Source: Croceicoccus hydrothermalis (GTDB lineage: Bacteria > Pseudomonadota > Alphaproteobacteria > Sphingomonadales > Sphingomonadaceae). From it: 64,000 bases of DNA. Made by a program: the position numbers and the translations under genes. Under the pieces are notes generated by a model. The model ran no database searches, was not told the DNA's origin, and saw only the letters and a list, made by a program, of their open reading frames with translations. Position 1 is the stretch's first letter. The number at the start of each line of letters is the position of its first letter. The stretch is taken from assembly GCF_022378335.1 (NCBI RefSeq), contig NZ_JAIQCI010000014.1:62001-126000 (forward strand), in the 5' to 3' direction. Positions 51,406 to 61,565 of this stretch are shown here, one piece after another.

Positions 51406-53889
51406 ATGGCCCCCACGGTGAAATCCGTCCTCATGCTGGGCTGTGCCGGCGCGGCATTATGCGCAACACCGGCCTTTGCGCAGCTTGCCGAAAGCGAAAC
51501 CGATTATCAGGCGACGGGCGAACAGGCGCGCGGCGGCCTTTCTGAAATCGTCGTTACGGCGCGCAAGCGCGAGGAAAGCGTGCAGGACGTGCCCGTGGCC
51601 GTCACCGCCATATCCGAACAGGTCATCCAGAACCGCGACATCACCAGTGTCGAAAAAATCGCCGCCATCGCACCGCAATTCAACGTGGGCCGCGCCTCCA
51701 ACGGTTCGGGGGCGCAATTGACCCTGCGCGGGATCGGGTCGTCCTCGACCTCCATCGGGATCGAGCAATCGGTCGCGGTCGTCGTCGACGGCGCCTATTA
51801 CGGGCAGGGGCGGATCATCAACGAAGGGTTCTTCGACCTGCAACGGGTCGAGGTGCTGAAGGGGCCGCAGGCGCTGTTCTTTGGCAAGAACGCGACCGCT
51901 GGCGTCATTTCGATCACCACCAACGATCCCGGCCCGGTGCCCGAATTCATCGTGCGCGGATCGTACGAGTTTCAGGCCGAGCAATACAGGCTCGCGGCCA
52001 TCGCGTCCTACCCGCTCTCCGATACGTTCGGCATCCGGCTCGCCGGGCGCTACACCAATCAGCAGGGCGGCTATTACACCAACAAGGCCGAGCCGTTCGA
52101 TTACACCACGGTCGATTTCGCCGACCTCGCCGCGGGCGGCGACGGCGATCCCCTGAGCTTCACCGCGCCGCCGGCCCCGCGCGAACAGCCGCAGGAAGAA
52201 GAATTCCTCGGCCGCGCCACGCTGAAGTTCGAGCCGACCGACAGGCTTACCTTCACGCTCAAGGGCAGCTACGACATCAACAACGCGAACAACAATTCGT
52301 GGAACTACGTCGCCTATCGCTGCGGTCTCGACAGCGGGTTGTCGCAATTGACGGGCGAACCCTGCGCCGATGAGTTCGTCAATTACCAGAACAACTTCCC
52401 GGCCGAGATCGCCGCGAATTTCCCGGTTGCAAAGCCTGACGGCAGCCTGTTCAACCGTTACGAATCCGCCGCCGGCACGCTCAACATCGTCTACGATGCC
52501 GACGTGTTGCAGATCACCTCGGTCTCCAACTATCAATGGACCAACAACAAATGGGCCTGCGCCTGCGATTTTCAGTCGGGGCCGGGTTCGAACTGGGCGA
52601 CGGAGGATTCCAGCTGGGACGCCTGGTCACAGGAGCTTCGTTTCCTGTCGCAGCTCGACGGTCCGCTCAACCTCATGGTCGGGGGGCTGTATCAGAATAC
52701 GACCCGCGATTTCGATCAGTACATCATCCTCGGCAATATCCGGAACAGTGCCGCCCCGCCCGGATTCGAATATGTCGGCACATCGAAGACCAGCTTTACC
52801 GATGGCGAGACATTCGCCGTGTTCGGACAGCTGACCTTCGCGATTACCGACACGCTCGAACTGGCGGGCGGCGCGCGCTATACGGACGAAACGAAGGACA
52901 GCTTCTTCACCCAGCCTTACAACAATCCGGCTTTGACAGGTATCTTCCGCCCTTCGGACGCGGCGGACGGGCTGGGCGTGATCACTGCGCGGCAGCATTT
53001 CGAGGATGTTTCGCCCGAAGCTTCGCTCACTTGGAAGCCCAGCCGCGACCTCCTGGTGTTCGGGGCGTACAAGACCGCATATAAATCGGGCGGTTTTTCG
53101 AACTGGGGCATCAATTCGCAATTCTCACCCAATCCGCAGGACGATCTGACGTTCGAGCCGGAAACAGCCGAGGGTTTCGAAGTCGGCGTGAAATCGACCA
53201 TCCTCGACAATCAGCTCAGGCTGAACGTGATCGCCTTCACCTATGATTACAGCGATCTGCAGATCGATTTCTTCAACTCGCCGATCTTCGCATTTCAAAC
53301 GCTGACCGCCGATGCGCGTACCCGCGGCGTCGAGGTGGAGTTCGAATACGCGCCCTATGCGGTGGAGGGGCTGAACGTGTATGGCTCGGTGAATTATACC
53401 GATGCGGAATATACCGATTTCGCGCAGGCACCGTGCTATGCCGGGCAAACGCCCGCGGCCGGCTGCACCCCGATTAGCGCGATCGCCGCGCGGCAGAACC
53501 TGACGGGGACCGAGCTTTCGGTGGCGCCGGACTGGACCGGCAACCTGGGCGCATCCTACGACCGTGACCTCGGCGTGGACTACAAGATCGGTTTCAACGT
53601 CGATGCGAAATATTCGGGCAACTACAACCCGTCGGGCTTCGGCAATCCGCTCAGCCGGCAGGACAGCTATGTCACGCTGGATGCCGGTGTGCGCTTCGGC
53701 GCGGCGAATGACCGGTGGCAGATCGCGGTTCTGGGCAAGAACCTGACGAACGAGTTTTACGTGACCGGCGTCGTCGATGGCCCTTCGACAGGGGGCGGCA
53801 CCGGTACGCCGGGCGGCTTTCCGGCAGATCAGCTCGGCTTCGGCAACCTGCCCCGCACGGTACAGGTGGAGCTTACGACGCGGTTCTGA
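51406..53889 (+). CDS. TonB-dependent receptor
   Basis: An 827-residue outer-membrane receptor. The signal peptide ends at TPAFAQ, the TonB-box region is SEIVVTARKREESVQDVP, and the plug ends with VEVLKGPQALFFGKNATAGV, where the usual RGPQGTLFG is altered. The barrel closes with VQVELTTRF, ending in phenylalanine. GGGAGAAA precedes the ATG. It is one of two receptors flanking the DUF3604 operon; its sequence differs enough from the one at 43094-45394 to suggest separate cargo. Confidence 0.93.
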   Translation: MAPTVKSVLMLGCAGAALCATPAFAQLAESETDYQATGEQARGGLSEIVVTARKREESVQDVPVAVTAISEQVIQNRDITSVEKIAAIAPQFNVGRASNGSGAQLTLRGIGSSSTSIGIEQSVAVVVDGAYYGQGRIINEGFFDLQRVEVLKGPQALFFGKNATAGVISITTNDPGPVPEFIVRGSYEFQAEQYRLAAIASYPLSDTFGIRLAGRYTNQQGGYYTNKAEPFDYTTVDFADLAAGGDGDPLSFTAPPAPREQPQEEEFLGRATLKFEPTDRLTFTLKGSYDINNANNNSWNYVAYRCGLDSGLSQLTGEPCADEFVNYQNNFPAEIAANFPVAKPDGSLFNRYESAAGTLNIVYDADVLQITSVSNYQWTNNKWACACDFQSGPGSNWATEDSSWDAWSQELRFLSQLDGPLNLMVGGLYQNTTRDFDQYIILGNIRNSAAPPGFEYVGTSKTSFTDGETFAVFGQLTFAITDTLELAGGARYTDETKDSFFTQPYNNPALTGIFRPSDAADGLGVITARQHFEDVSPEASLTWKPSRDLLVFGAYKTAYKSGGFSNWGINSQFSPNPQDDLTFEPETAEGFEVGVKSTILDNQLRLNVIAFTYDYSDLQIDFFNSPIFAFQTLTADARTRGVEVEFEYAPYAVEGLNVYGSVNYTDAEYTDFAQAPCYAGQTPAAGCTPISAIAARQNLTGTELSVAPDWTGNLGASYDRDLGVDYKIGFNVDAKYSGNYNPSGFGNPLSRQDSYVTLDAGVRFGAANDRWQIAVLGKNLTNEFYVTGVVDGPSTGGGTGTPGGFPADQLGFGNLPRTVQVELTTRF

Positions 53890-53913
53890 TCCTGAGATCT
53901 GCAAGCGACGAAA

Positions 53914-53949
53914 GGGCGGACCCTCCTTTACGAAGAGGCCGCCCGTTTT
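53914..53949 (+). terminator. Probable terminator after TonB receptor
   Basis: The hairpin GGGCGG / CCGCCC has an extended imperfect inner stem (CCTC with GAGG, two-base bulge), and is followed by TTTT. It stands 24 bases after the TonB receptor stop, in front of the converging SnoaL gene. Confidence 0.55.
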
Positions 53950-53965
53950 CGCGTCCCGCCTGGGT

Positions 53966-54379
53966 TCAGCCCTGGCGGTGAATGTTACGGAACGCGCGCC
54001 GCTGGAAATACCAGCGACCGTCGATCTTGACGCATTCGTCGTCATATTCGCCGCGATCGCGTTTTGTGACGCCGTCCTGATCGTACACTTCAGAGGTGTA
54101 GGCACGCACCTTCGCCGTATCGCCGTCGACCTCGATGCTGCCACAATAGGCCTCGAAAATGATGCCGGGGTAATGGCCCATGGCCTCGGTCCACAGCTTT
54201 ACGATGTTTTCGCGGCCCGTCTGAGCGGGAAATTCGGGGTAGTCCGGCATGGTCCAGTGCGCATCCTCGGCCCAGGTCGCGCCCCATGTTTCGGGGTCGC
54301 GCTGCGTCACGGCGTCGGCATAGGTGTCGATCAGCTCGCGGATGGCGATGCGATCCTCGAGCGGTCCGGTAAATGGCAT
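53966..54379 (-). CDS. SnoaL-like (NTF2-fold) protein
   Basis: A 137-residue intact NTF2-fold protein: MPFTGPLEDRIAIRELIDTYADAVTQRDPETWG opening, a WAEDAHWTMPDYPEF segment, YTSEVYDQDG and a terminal DGRWYFQRRAFRNIHRQG. It is a paralogue of the truncated gene at 35496 and shows what the lost end should look like. Likely a small dehydratase/isomerase-like or beta-subunit-like protein; no function is proven. GGGGAGAG lies before the ATG. It is followed upstream by the Rieske ferredoxin gene with a 121-base gap. Confidence 0.88.
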   Translation of the reverse strand: MPFTGPLEDRIAIRELIDTYADAVTQRDPETWGATWAEDAHWTMPDYPEFPAQTGRENIVKLWTEAMGHYPGIIFEAYCGSIEVDGDTAKVRAYTSEVYDQDGVTKRDRGEYDDECVKIDGRWYFQRRAFRNIHRQG

Positions 54380-54500
54380 GGCTTGTCTCTCCCCATTATC
54401 GGCGCGGCCCGGACGGCGCGCACCCGTAAAGTCAGGTTAGGACGCGCATGCCGCGATGCGAACCTGCCTCTATGGGCAGGCTGCCGCGATCCTTCGCGGA

Positions 54501-54854
54501 TCAGCCTGTCGATACGGGCAATTCTTCCATGCCGGGCTTTTCATCGGGGATGCACACCTTGATCATGCCATCCGTCACCTCAGTCTCGAACATGCGAAGA
54601 CAGGGATAGGCACCGCCGATACACCGCCCGGTTTCCACATCGAAACGCGCGCCGTGGAGCGGACACATGATCGCCCCGCAGCGAATGCGTCCGCCTGAAA
54701 GCAGGGCGGCCTGATGCGTGCAGCGGTCGTTGACCGCGCTATACCCGTCCTCCGTCTTCGCCGTTAGCACGTACCAGCCGGCGATCTTCGTCGCGAGCTT
54801 GCCGTCCTCGGGAAATTCGTCTTCTGCAATAAGATCGTGCCAGCTGTGGCTCAT
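54501..54854 (-). CDS. Rieske-type [2Fe-2S] ferredoxin
   Basis: A 117-residue protein with two Rieske ligand pairs: C45/H47 (RCTHQAA) and C64/H67 (CPLHGARF). It carries electrons to an oxygenase alpha subunit. It is the only stand-alone Rieske ferredoxin in the window and the likely electron donor of the Rieske oxygenases at 25107, 29165 and 36353; no ferredoxin reductase is found. The VOC gene lies 18 bases upstream of its start in the same direction. Confidence 0.92.
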   Translation of the reverse strand: MSHSWHDLIAEDEFPEDGKLATKIAGWYVLTAKTEDGYSAVNDRCTHQAALLSGGRIRCGAIMCPLHGARFDVETGRCIGGAYPCLRMFETEVTDGMIKVCIPDEKPGMEELPVSTG

Positions 54855-54872
54855 AGGGTAATTCCTGTCGCT

Positions 54873-55409
54873 CTATTTGAAACGGATGGGGCGGACGGGG
54901 TCGCTACCGTCCCAGTTCTGCGCGCTGCGGCGTACGAAATCATAAAAACCGGTCAATTGTTCGCGCCCTTCGTAAAGCTCGACCATATGTCCGTACACGT
55001 CCCGCGTATCGACAAAGGCAAAGCCGAACCCGTCGTTCATCTCGCCATAAAAAGCGATGTCGTGGCCGGCGTCCTGCCATGCCCCCATCGCCGTGGGGAG
55101 ATCGTCGACGAAGACCGCGACGTGATGCAGGCCGAAACGCGCGCCCTGCGCGGGATACATGTCGCGAAAGGCGGACGGGCCATCGTTGTGCTGCTGCACG
55201 AACTCGACCATGACATCGCCCCATTGGCCATAGGCGGAGCTGTGGTCGAGCGGGGCGTCGACGCCCCGGTGCCGCGAATGGCGCAGCGCAATGTTGTCGG
55301 CAACGAAAAACGGCCCGGATCCGAAACGCGCATGGTGCCGCGCCGCACTGTCCCGGACGTCGGCGCAGAAATAGGCGATCTGCCGGATCGGCAGGTTCGG
55401 TGCGACCAT
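54873..55409 (-). CDS. VOC family protein (glyoxalase fold)
   Basis: A 178-residue VOC-fold protein with two repeats: IRQIAYFCADVRDSAARH, VMVEFVQQHN, then LHHVAVFVDDLPTAM and GHMVELYEGR. The metal-type residues H in LHHVAVF and E in MVELYEG are visible. Its C-terminus (QNWDGSDPVRPIRF) matches that of the VOC protein at 11518-12051, so these are paralogues that may act on related substrates. The ATG at 55409 has GGGAGAGA upstream. It is divergent from the NTF2-ACAD-kinase operon. Confidence 0.86.
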   Translation of the reverse strand: MVAPNLPIRQIAYFCADVRDSAARHHARFGSGPFFVADNIALRHSRHRGVDAPLDHSSAYGQWGDVMVEFVQQHNDGPSAFRDMYPAQGARFGLHHVAVFVDDLPTAMGAWQDAGHDIAFYGEMNDGFGFAFVDTRDVYGHMVELYEGREQLTGFYDFVRRSAQNWDGSDPVRPIRFK

Positions 55410-55543
55410 GTGCTGTCTCTCCCGTTTCCTGCTTCTCATAGCGGGGCGAAGGCCGGGCGGCAGGCTATTCATTCCGATAGCTGACGGCGCATCGCCCCAT
55501 CGCCGACAATCAGGCACCGATATACGACACGGGAAGAGCGACA

Positions 55544-55951
55544 ATGACGAACGAAGATGCGGCCAAGCTGGTTAGCGACCTTTTCGCCGCAACCGGCTCG
55601 GGCGACTGGGACAGGGCGGAATCCATGCTGACTGACGACCTTGTCATCTACGAGGCCGATTGCGTGCCCATGGCCGGGGAGTATCGCGGCAAGACGGCGC
55701 TTCGCGAACTGTACAACGACGTGTTCACCTCGCTCGACATCGCCGAACTGGAACAGTTGGGGCAAACCGTCGGCGGCGATTACGTGATCAATATCGCGCG
55801 CATGCATTTCGCACAGCCCGGGTTGAAGCCCGCCGAATTGTGCGAACGTTTCACCATCCGCGACGGAAAGGTGAGCGAGATCAAACCCTATTATTTCGAC
55901 CCCACCGCGCTGACCGCCGCCGCCGATGCTACGAAGAAAGCCGGGAATTGA
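55544..55951 (+). CDS. SnoaL-like (NTF2-fold) protein
   Basis: A 135-residue NTF2-fold protein: EDAAKLVSDLFAATGSGDWDRAESMLTDDLVIYEAD is the typical opening, then YRGKTALRELYNDVF and ELCERFTIRDGKVSEIKPYYFDP (the family's closing strand). It overlaps the next gene by TGATG (one base), so it is coupled to the acyl-CoA dehydrogenase. Possible role: dehydratase or binding protein for an acyl-CoA intermediate; unproven. Confidence 0.87.
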   Translation: MTNEDAAKLVSDLFAATGSGDWDRAESMLTDDLVIYEADCVPMAGEYRGKTALRELYNDVFTSLDIAELEQLGQTVGGDYVINIARMHFAQPGLKPAELCERFTIRDGKVSEIKPYYFDPTALTAAADATKKAGN

Positions 55952-57180
55952 TGACCGACACGCTGGACGACAACCCGCTTTTTACCATTTCCGATCGTGC
56001 CCGCAACATCGGCAGGCGTGTCGAGACATTCGTGCGCGAAACGATTGCCCCGTACGAACAGGATCCAAGGCGCGACCATCATGGCGTCCCGACGAATGCG
56101 CTGGTCGAGGACATGCGGGCCAAGGCGCGCGAGGCCGGATTGATGACGCCGCATATCATGGAGGACGGCTCGCATCTTTCGCAGGTGGAGACAGCCTATG
56201 TGCTGATCCGGTCGGGGCTGTCGCCGCTGGGACCGCTGGCGCTCAACACCTGTGCGCCGGATGAGGGGAACATGTATCTGCTCGGCCATGTGGGCAGCGA
56301 CTTTTTGAAAGACCGTTTCCTGAAACAGTTGAAGACGGGGGAGGCGCGGTCCGCGTTCTTCATGACCGAGCCTGCCGAATGGGGCGGGGCCGGTTCCGAT
56401 CCCTCGATGATGAAGACCACATGCCGCAAGGACGGCAACGCATGGGTGGTGAACGGGCGCAAGGTGTTCATTACCGGGGCCGATGGCGCGAAGGTCGGGA
56501 TCGTCATGGCGAAATCGACCGACCCGGAAAGCGAGGGGGGCGCTTGCATGTTCCTCGTCGATCTGCCCAACGATGCGATCCGCATCGACCACGTGCCCAA
56601 CACCATCGACAGCTCCATGCCCGGCGGCCATGCGACCGTCGTCATCGACGACCTGCGCGTGCCGGGCGAACAGATGCTGGGCAATGCGGGCGACGGTTTC
56701 AAATATGCGCAGGTCCGGCTCTCTCCTGCACGGTTGTCGCATTGCATGCGCTGGCTCGGCGCGTGCATCCGCAGCCATGAAATCGCCAGCGAATATGCAT
56801 GCGAGCGTCAGGCATTCGGCAAGCCTCTGGTCGATCACGAGGGCGTTGGCTTCATGCTCGCGCAGAACCAGATCGACATAAAACAGGCCGAACTCATGAT
56901 CTACTGGTGCGCGAGCGTGCTCGACACAGGCGATCTCGGCACCACCCAAAGCAGCATGACCAAGGTTGCCGTATCCGAAGCCTTGATGCGGATCGCCGAC
57001 AATTGCGTGCAGGTGATGGGCGGCACCGGCGTCACGGACAAGACCATCGTGGAGCAGGTGTTCCGCGAAATCCGCGCGTTCCGCATCTATGACGGGCCGA
57101 CCGAGGTGCACAAATGGTCGCTCGCGAAGAAGATCAAGAAAGCGCACCGCACGGCAAGAGAACAAAGGCTCGCCCATTGA
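55951..57180 (+). CDS. Acyl-CoA dehydrogenase (ACAD10/11-like)
   Basis: A 409-residue ACAD with FFMTEPAEWGGAGSDPSMM (FAD signature), NGRKVFITGADGAKVGIV, RSHEIASEYACERQAFGKPL and CVQVMGGTGVTDKTIVEQVFREIRAFRIYDGPTEVH. It is followed after 7 bases by an APH-family kinase gene. In ACAD10/11, and in the bacterial LvaC/LvaA pair, a kinase phosphorylates a 4-hydroxyacyl-CoA and the ACAD-like part eliminates the phosphate, turning the hydroxyl into a usable enoyl-CoA. The pair here fits that model. It is coupled to the NTF2 gene by a one-base overlap. Confidence 0.92.
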   Translation: MTDTLDDNPLFTISDRARNIGRRVETFVRETIAPYEQDPRRDHHGVPTNALVEDMRAKAREAGLMTPHIMEDGSHLSQVETAYVLIRSGLSPLGPLALNTCAPDEGNMYLLGHVGSDFLKDRFLKQLKTGEARSAFFMTEPAEWGGAGSDPSMMKTTCRKDGNAWVVNGRKVFITGADGAKVGIVMAKSTDPESEGGACMFLVDLPNDAIRIDHVPNTIDSSMPGGHATVVIDDLRVPGEQMLGNAGDGFKYAQVRLSPARLSHCMRWLGACIRSHEIASEYACERQAFGKPLVDHEGVGFMLAQNQIDIKQAELMIYWCASVLDTGDLGTTQSSMTKVAVSEALMRIADNCVQVMGGTGVTDKTIVEQVFREIRAFRIYDGPTEVHKWSLAKKIKKAHRTAREQRLAH

Positions 57181-57187
57181 GGACGAT

Positions 57188-58258
57188 ATGAGCAACGTCG
57201 CCGAACAGAACACCGGCACCACCGCCGTGCGGGAGGGTTACGAGATCGACCGTGACGCGCTGGCCGTATGGATGGAGTCGCATGTCGATGGCTTTGCCGG
57301 GCCATTGCAGGTCGCGCAGTTCAAGGGCGGGCAATCGAACCCGACCTACCGCCTGTCGACGCCGTCGCGCGATTACGTCCTGCGCCGCAAGCCTCCGGGC
57401 AAGTTGCTGAAGGGCGCGCATGCGGTGGAGCGGGAGGCGGCGGTGATGACCGGCCTCGGCAAGGCAGGCTTTCCCGTGCCGCATATCTACGCCCTGTGCG
57501 AGGATGATGCCGTGCTGGGCACCGCGTTCTTCGTCATGGGAATGGTCGAGGGGCGCATCTTCTGGGACGCGACGTTCCCGGATGTCGGGCGGCATGAACG
57601 GCCCGCCTATTTTGACGCGATGAATGCCGTTCTCGCCGATCTGCACACGGTGGATTACGCCGCCGTCGGTCTCGGTGATTACGGCCGGCCCGGCAATTAT
57701 TTCGCGCGACAGATCGGCCGGTGGTCGAAACAATATCTGGCGGATGACAAGGCGGGCCGCGATGCCGACATGGACAGGCTGATCGAATGGCTGCCGGACA
57801 ATATTCCGCCGGGCGACGAAACCGCCATCGTCCACGGCGATCTGCGCTGCGACAATATGATTTTTCATCCCAGCGAACCACGCGTGCTGGCCGTGCTCGA
57901 CTGGGAATTGTCGACGCTGGGTCATCCGCTCGCCGATTTTGCCTATAATGCGATGATGTACCGGATGCCGCCCGATATTGTCGCCGGGCTGAAAGGTGCC
58001 GACCCCGCCGCTCTCAACATCCCGAGCGAGGCGGACTATGTCGCGGCCTATTGCAGGCGCGTGGGGCGCGAGCGGATCGCGAACTGGGATTTCTACATCG
58101 CGTTTAACTTCTTCCGCCTCGCTGCGATCTTTCACGGGATAAAGGGGCGCGTCATCCGCGGTACCGCCGCCAGCGCGCAGGCGCAGGACCGCGCGAAAGA
58201 TTTTCCCCGCCTCGCCGCGCTCGCCGCAGAGGCAATGGAGGCCTGCCGGACCGCGTGA
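57188..58258 (+). CDS. APH-family phosphotransferase, ACAD10/11- or LvaA-like kinase
   Basis: A 356-residue aminoglycoside-phosphotransferase-fold kinase. The ATP-binding region is FKGGQSNPTYRL and YVLRRKP, the catalytic loop HGDLRCDN (D218, N223) and the metal motif VLDWE (D238). It belongs to the branch fused to ACAD in human ACAD10/11 and called LvaA in levulinate degradation. It lies 7 bases downstream of the acyl-CoA dehydrogenase gene, with GAGGAC before the ATG. It probably phosphorylates a hydroxyacyl-CoA; the chain length is unknown. Confidence 0.9.
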   Translation: MSNVAEQNTGTTAVREGYEIDRDALAVWMESHVDGFAGPLQVAQFKGGQSNPTYRLSTPSRDYVLRRKPPGKLLKGAHAVEREAAVMTGLGKAGFPVPHIYALCEDDAVLGTAFFVMGMVEGRIFWDATFPDVGRHERPAYFDAMNAVLADLHTVDYAAVGLGDYGRPGNYFARQIGRWSKQYLADDKAGRDADMDRLIEWLPDNIPPGDETAIVHGDLRCDNMIFHPSEPRVLAVLDWELSTLGHPLADFAYNAMMYRMPPDIVAGLKGADPAALNIPSEADYVAAYCRRVGRERIANWDFYIAFNFFRLAAIFHGIKGRVIRGTAASAQAQDRAKDFPRLAALAAEAMEACRTA

Positions 58259-58338
58259 CCGCGGGCCGCGCCGCCATCGGCGCAACAGGGGCGCGAAGCT
58301 GGCTAGACCTCTCGCGCATCGCCCGCTAGGCGGATGCC

Positions 58339-59652
58339 ATGCTCCCCCGGCTGATCCCTCCCTCGCTCGTTCGCCGCGTCTCGGCGGTCGAGACGGGCGA
58401 CTGGCGGCGCAGGATCGCCACATTGGCGGGTGCGGTGGCGATCGGTCTCGTCGCGCTGGGCTTTGCATGGGCGGGCGATTTCGCGCTTCACCGGTTCGAG
58501 ATGCTGGCCGGGCGCTGGCCCTAGGCCCCGATGGCGCTGACGCCCGCGATCTTTGCGTTATGTGCGTGGATGACATGGCGGTTCGCGCCGGAAACGGGCG
58601 GGTCGGGCATACCGCAGGTGCTGGCCGCGATCCGCCGTGACGATGCCCGCGCCGATCAGCTTTTTTCCGTAAAGACCGCGCTGGCCAAGATCGGCCTGAC
58701 CGTACTCGCCCTGTTCGGCGGTGCATCGGTCGGCCGCGAGGGGCCGACGGTGCAGCTTGGCGCCGCGATCATGACCGGCACGCACCAACTGACCGGGGCG
58801 GCGATGCGACGCGGCGTGCTGATTTCCGGGGGCGCGGCGGGCGTGTCGGCAGCGTTCAACACGCCATTGGCCGGGATTGCCTTCGCGATCGAGGAACTCG
58901 CCGTGGCCTATGAACAGCGCATGGCCGCGCTCGTCATGGGGGCGGTCATCATCGCGGGCATCACGGCGCAGGGGTTGGCCGGTAATTACGTCTATTTCGG
59001 GGAGCTGGGCGCTTCGCTGCCGCTGCATACGGTGCTCATTGCCGCGCCATTGGCGGGTCTGGTCGGTGGTGCGCTGGGCGGTGGGTTTTCGCGGTTGCTG
59101 CTGACGCTGCGGGCGCGGGTGCGGGCGGGCGCGCTGGGGCGGCGGCCGGTCTTGTTCGCCCTTGCATGCGGGATCGTGGTTGCCATGCTCGGCATCGCGA
59201 CGGGCGGGGCGACGTGGGGCACGGGGTATGAACCGGCGCGCCTGCTGCTCATGGGGACGGAGGCGAACCCGTGGCTCGGCCCGGCGAAATTCGCCGCGAC
59301 CCTGTTCACCAGCCTCAGCGGTATTCCCGGCGGCATCTTCGCGCCGTCGCTGGCGGTGGGGGCAGGCTTCGGTCAATGGCTGTCGCTGCTGTTTCCCGAT
59401 AGCGCGATCGGCGCCATCGTGATGCTGGGCATGGTGTCCTATTTCACCGGCGTCGTGCGGGCGCCGTTGACCGCGGTCATCATCCTGACCGAGACGACGG
59501 GGAATATCGGGCTTATCCTGCCGCTGTTCGCTGCGGCTTTGTTTGCCGACTGGGCCGGGTCGCTCGTGTGTCGCAAGCGGCTCTATCACGCGCTGGCGGA
59601 GGATTTCATGCCGTCTGCCGAAAAGGACGAAGTGGCGAAACCGGCCGGCTGA
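58339..59652 (+). pseudogene. ClC-type chloride channel/antiporter with in-frame amber codon
   Basis: The frame starts at ATG 58339 with one membrane helix (TLAGAVAIGLVALGFAWAGDF), meets TAG at 58522-58524, and continues in the same frame with the rest of a ClC channel: GGSGIP, GREGPT, GIPGGIFAPSLAVG and about ten helices. The surrounding residues (AGRWP-stop-APMALTPAIF) suggest a TGG-to-TAG change. If real, only a helix fragment and a truncated channel (possibly from ATG 58531) are made. Suppression of the amber codon cannot be excluded. The ribosome binding site before 58339 is weak. Confidence 0.75.
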
Positions 59653-59670
59653 TCCGCGCAGGCCCCCAAC

Positions 59671-59706
59671 AAAAACGCCGCGCCCCCCGGCATGGGGAGC
59701 GCGGCG
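59671..59706 (-). terminator. Terminator of the ettA gene
   Basis: An 8-base-pair stem (CGCCGCGC and its complement) extended by CCCC/GGGG with one bulged base. On the minus strand it is followed by TTTTT. It is 24 bases after the EttA stop, and converges with the ClC gene. Confidence 0.75.
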
Positions 59707-59729
59707 CTTCTGCATCCCTCGCAATGGCG

Positions 59730-61412
<1,683 letters not shown>

Positions 61413-61565
61413 CAGTCGTCCTTTGGGGAAATAGCGGTCGTATGGGAAAAATTTCTCGATCGCAGATAAGCCGAAGCGGGGGGAAGGGCAAGGCCCGCGC
61501 ACAAGCCGCGCCCGCTGTGGCAAGCGGCTTGGCAAGCGGGGGCGGCGGCGGTATCGCTTGCAACC

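Noticed and set aside
58522..58524. TAG as pyrrolysine or other recoded residue
   Set aside because: No recoding element is visible and ClC channels have no such residue; a TGG-to-TAG mutation is simpler.
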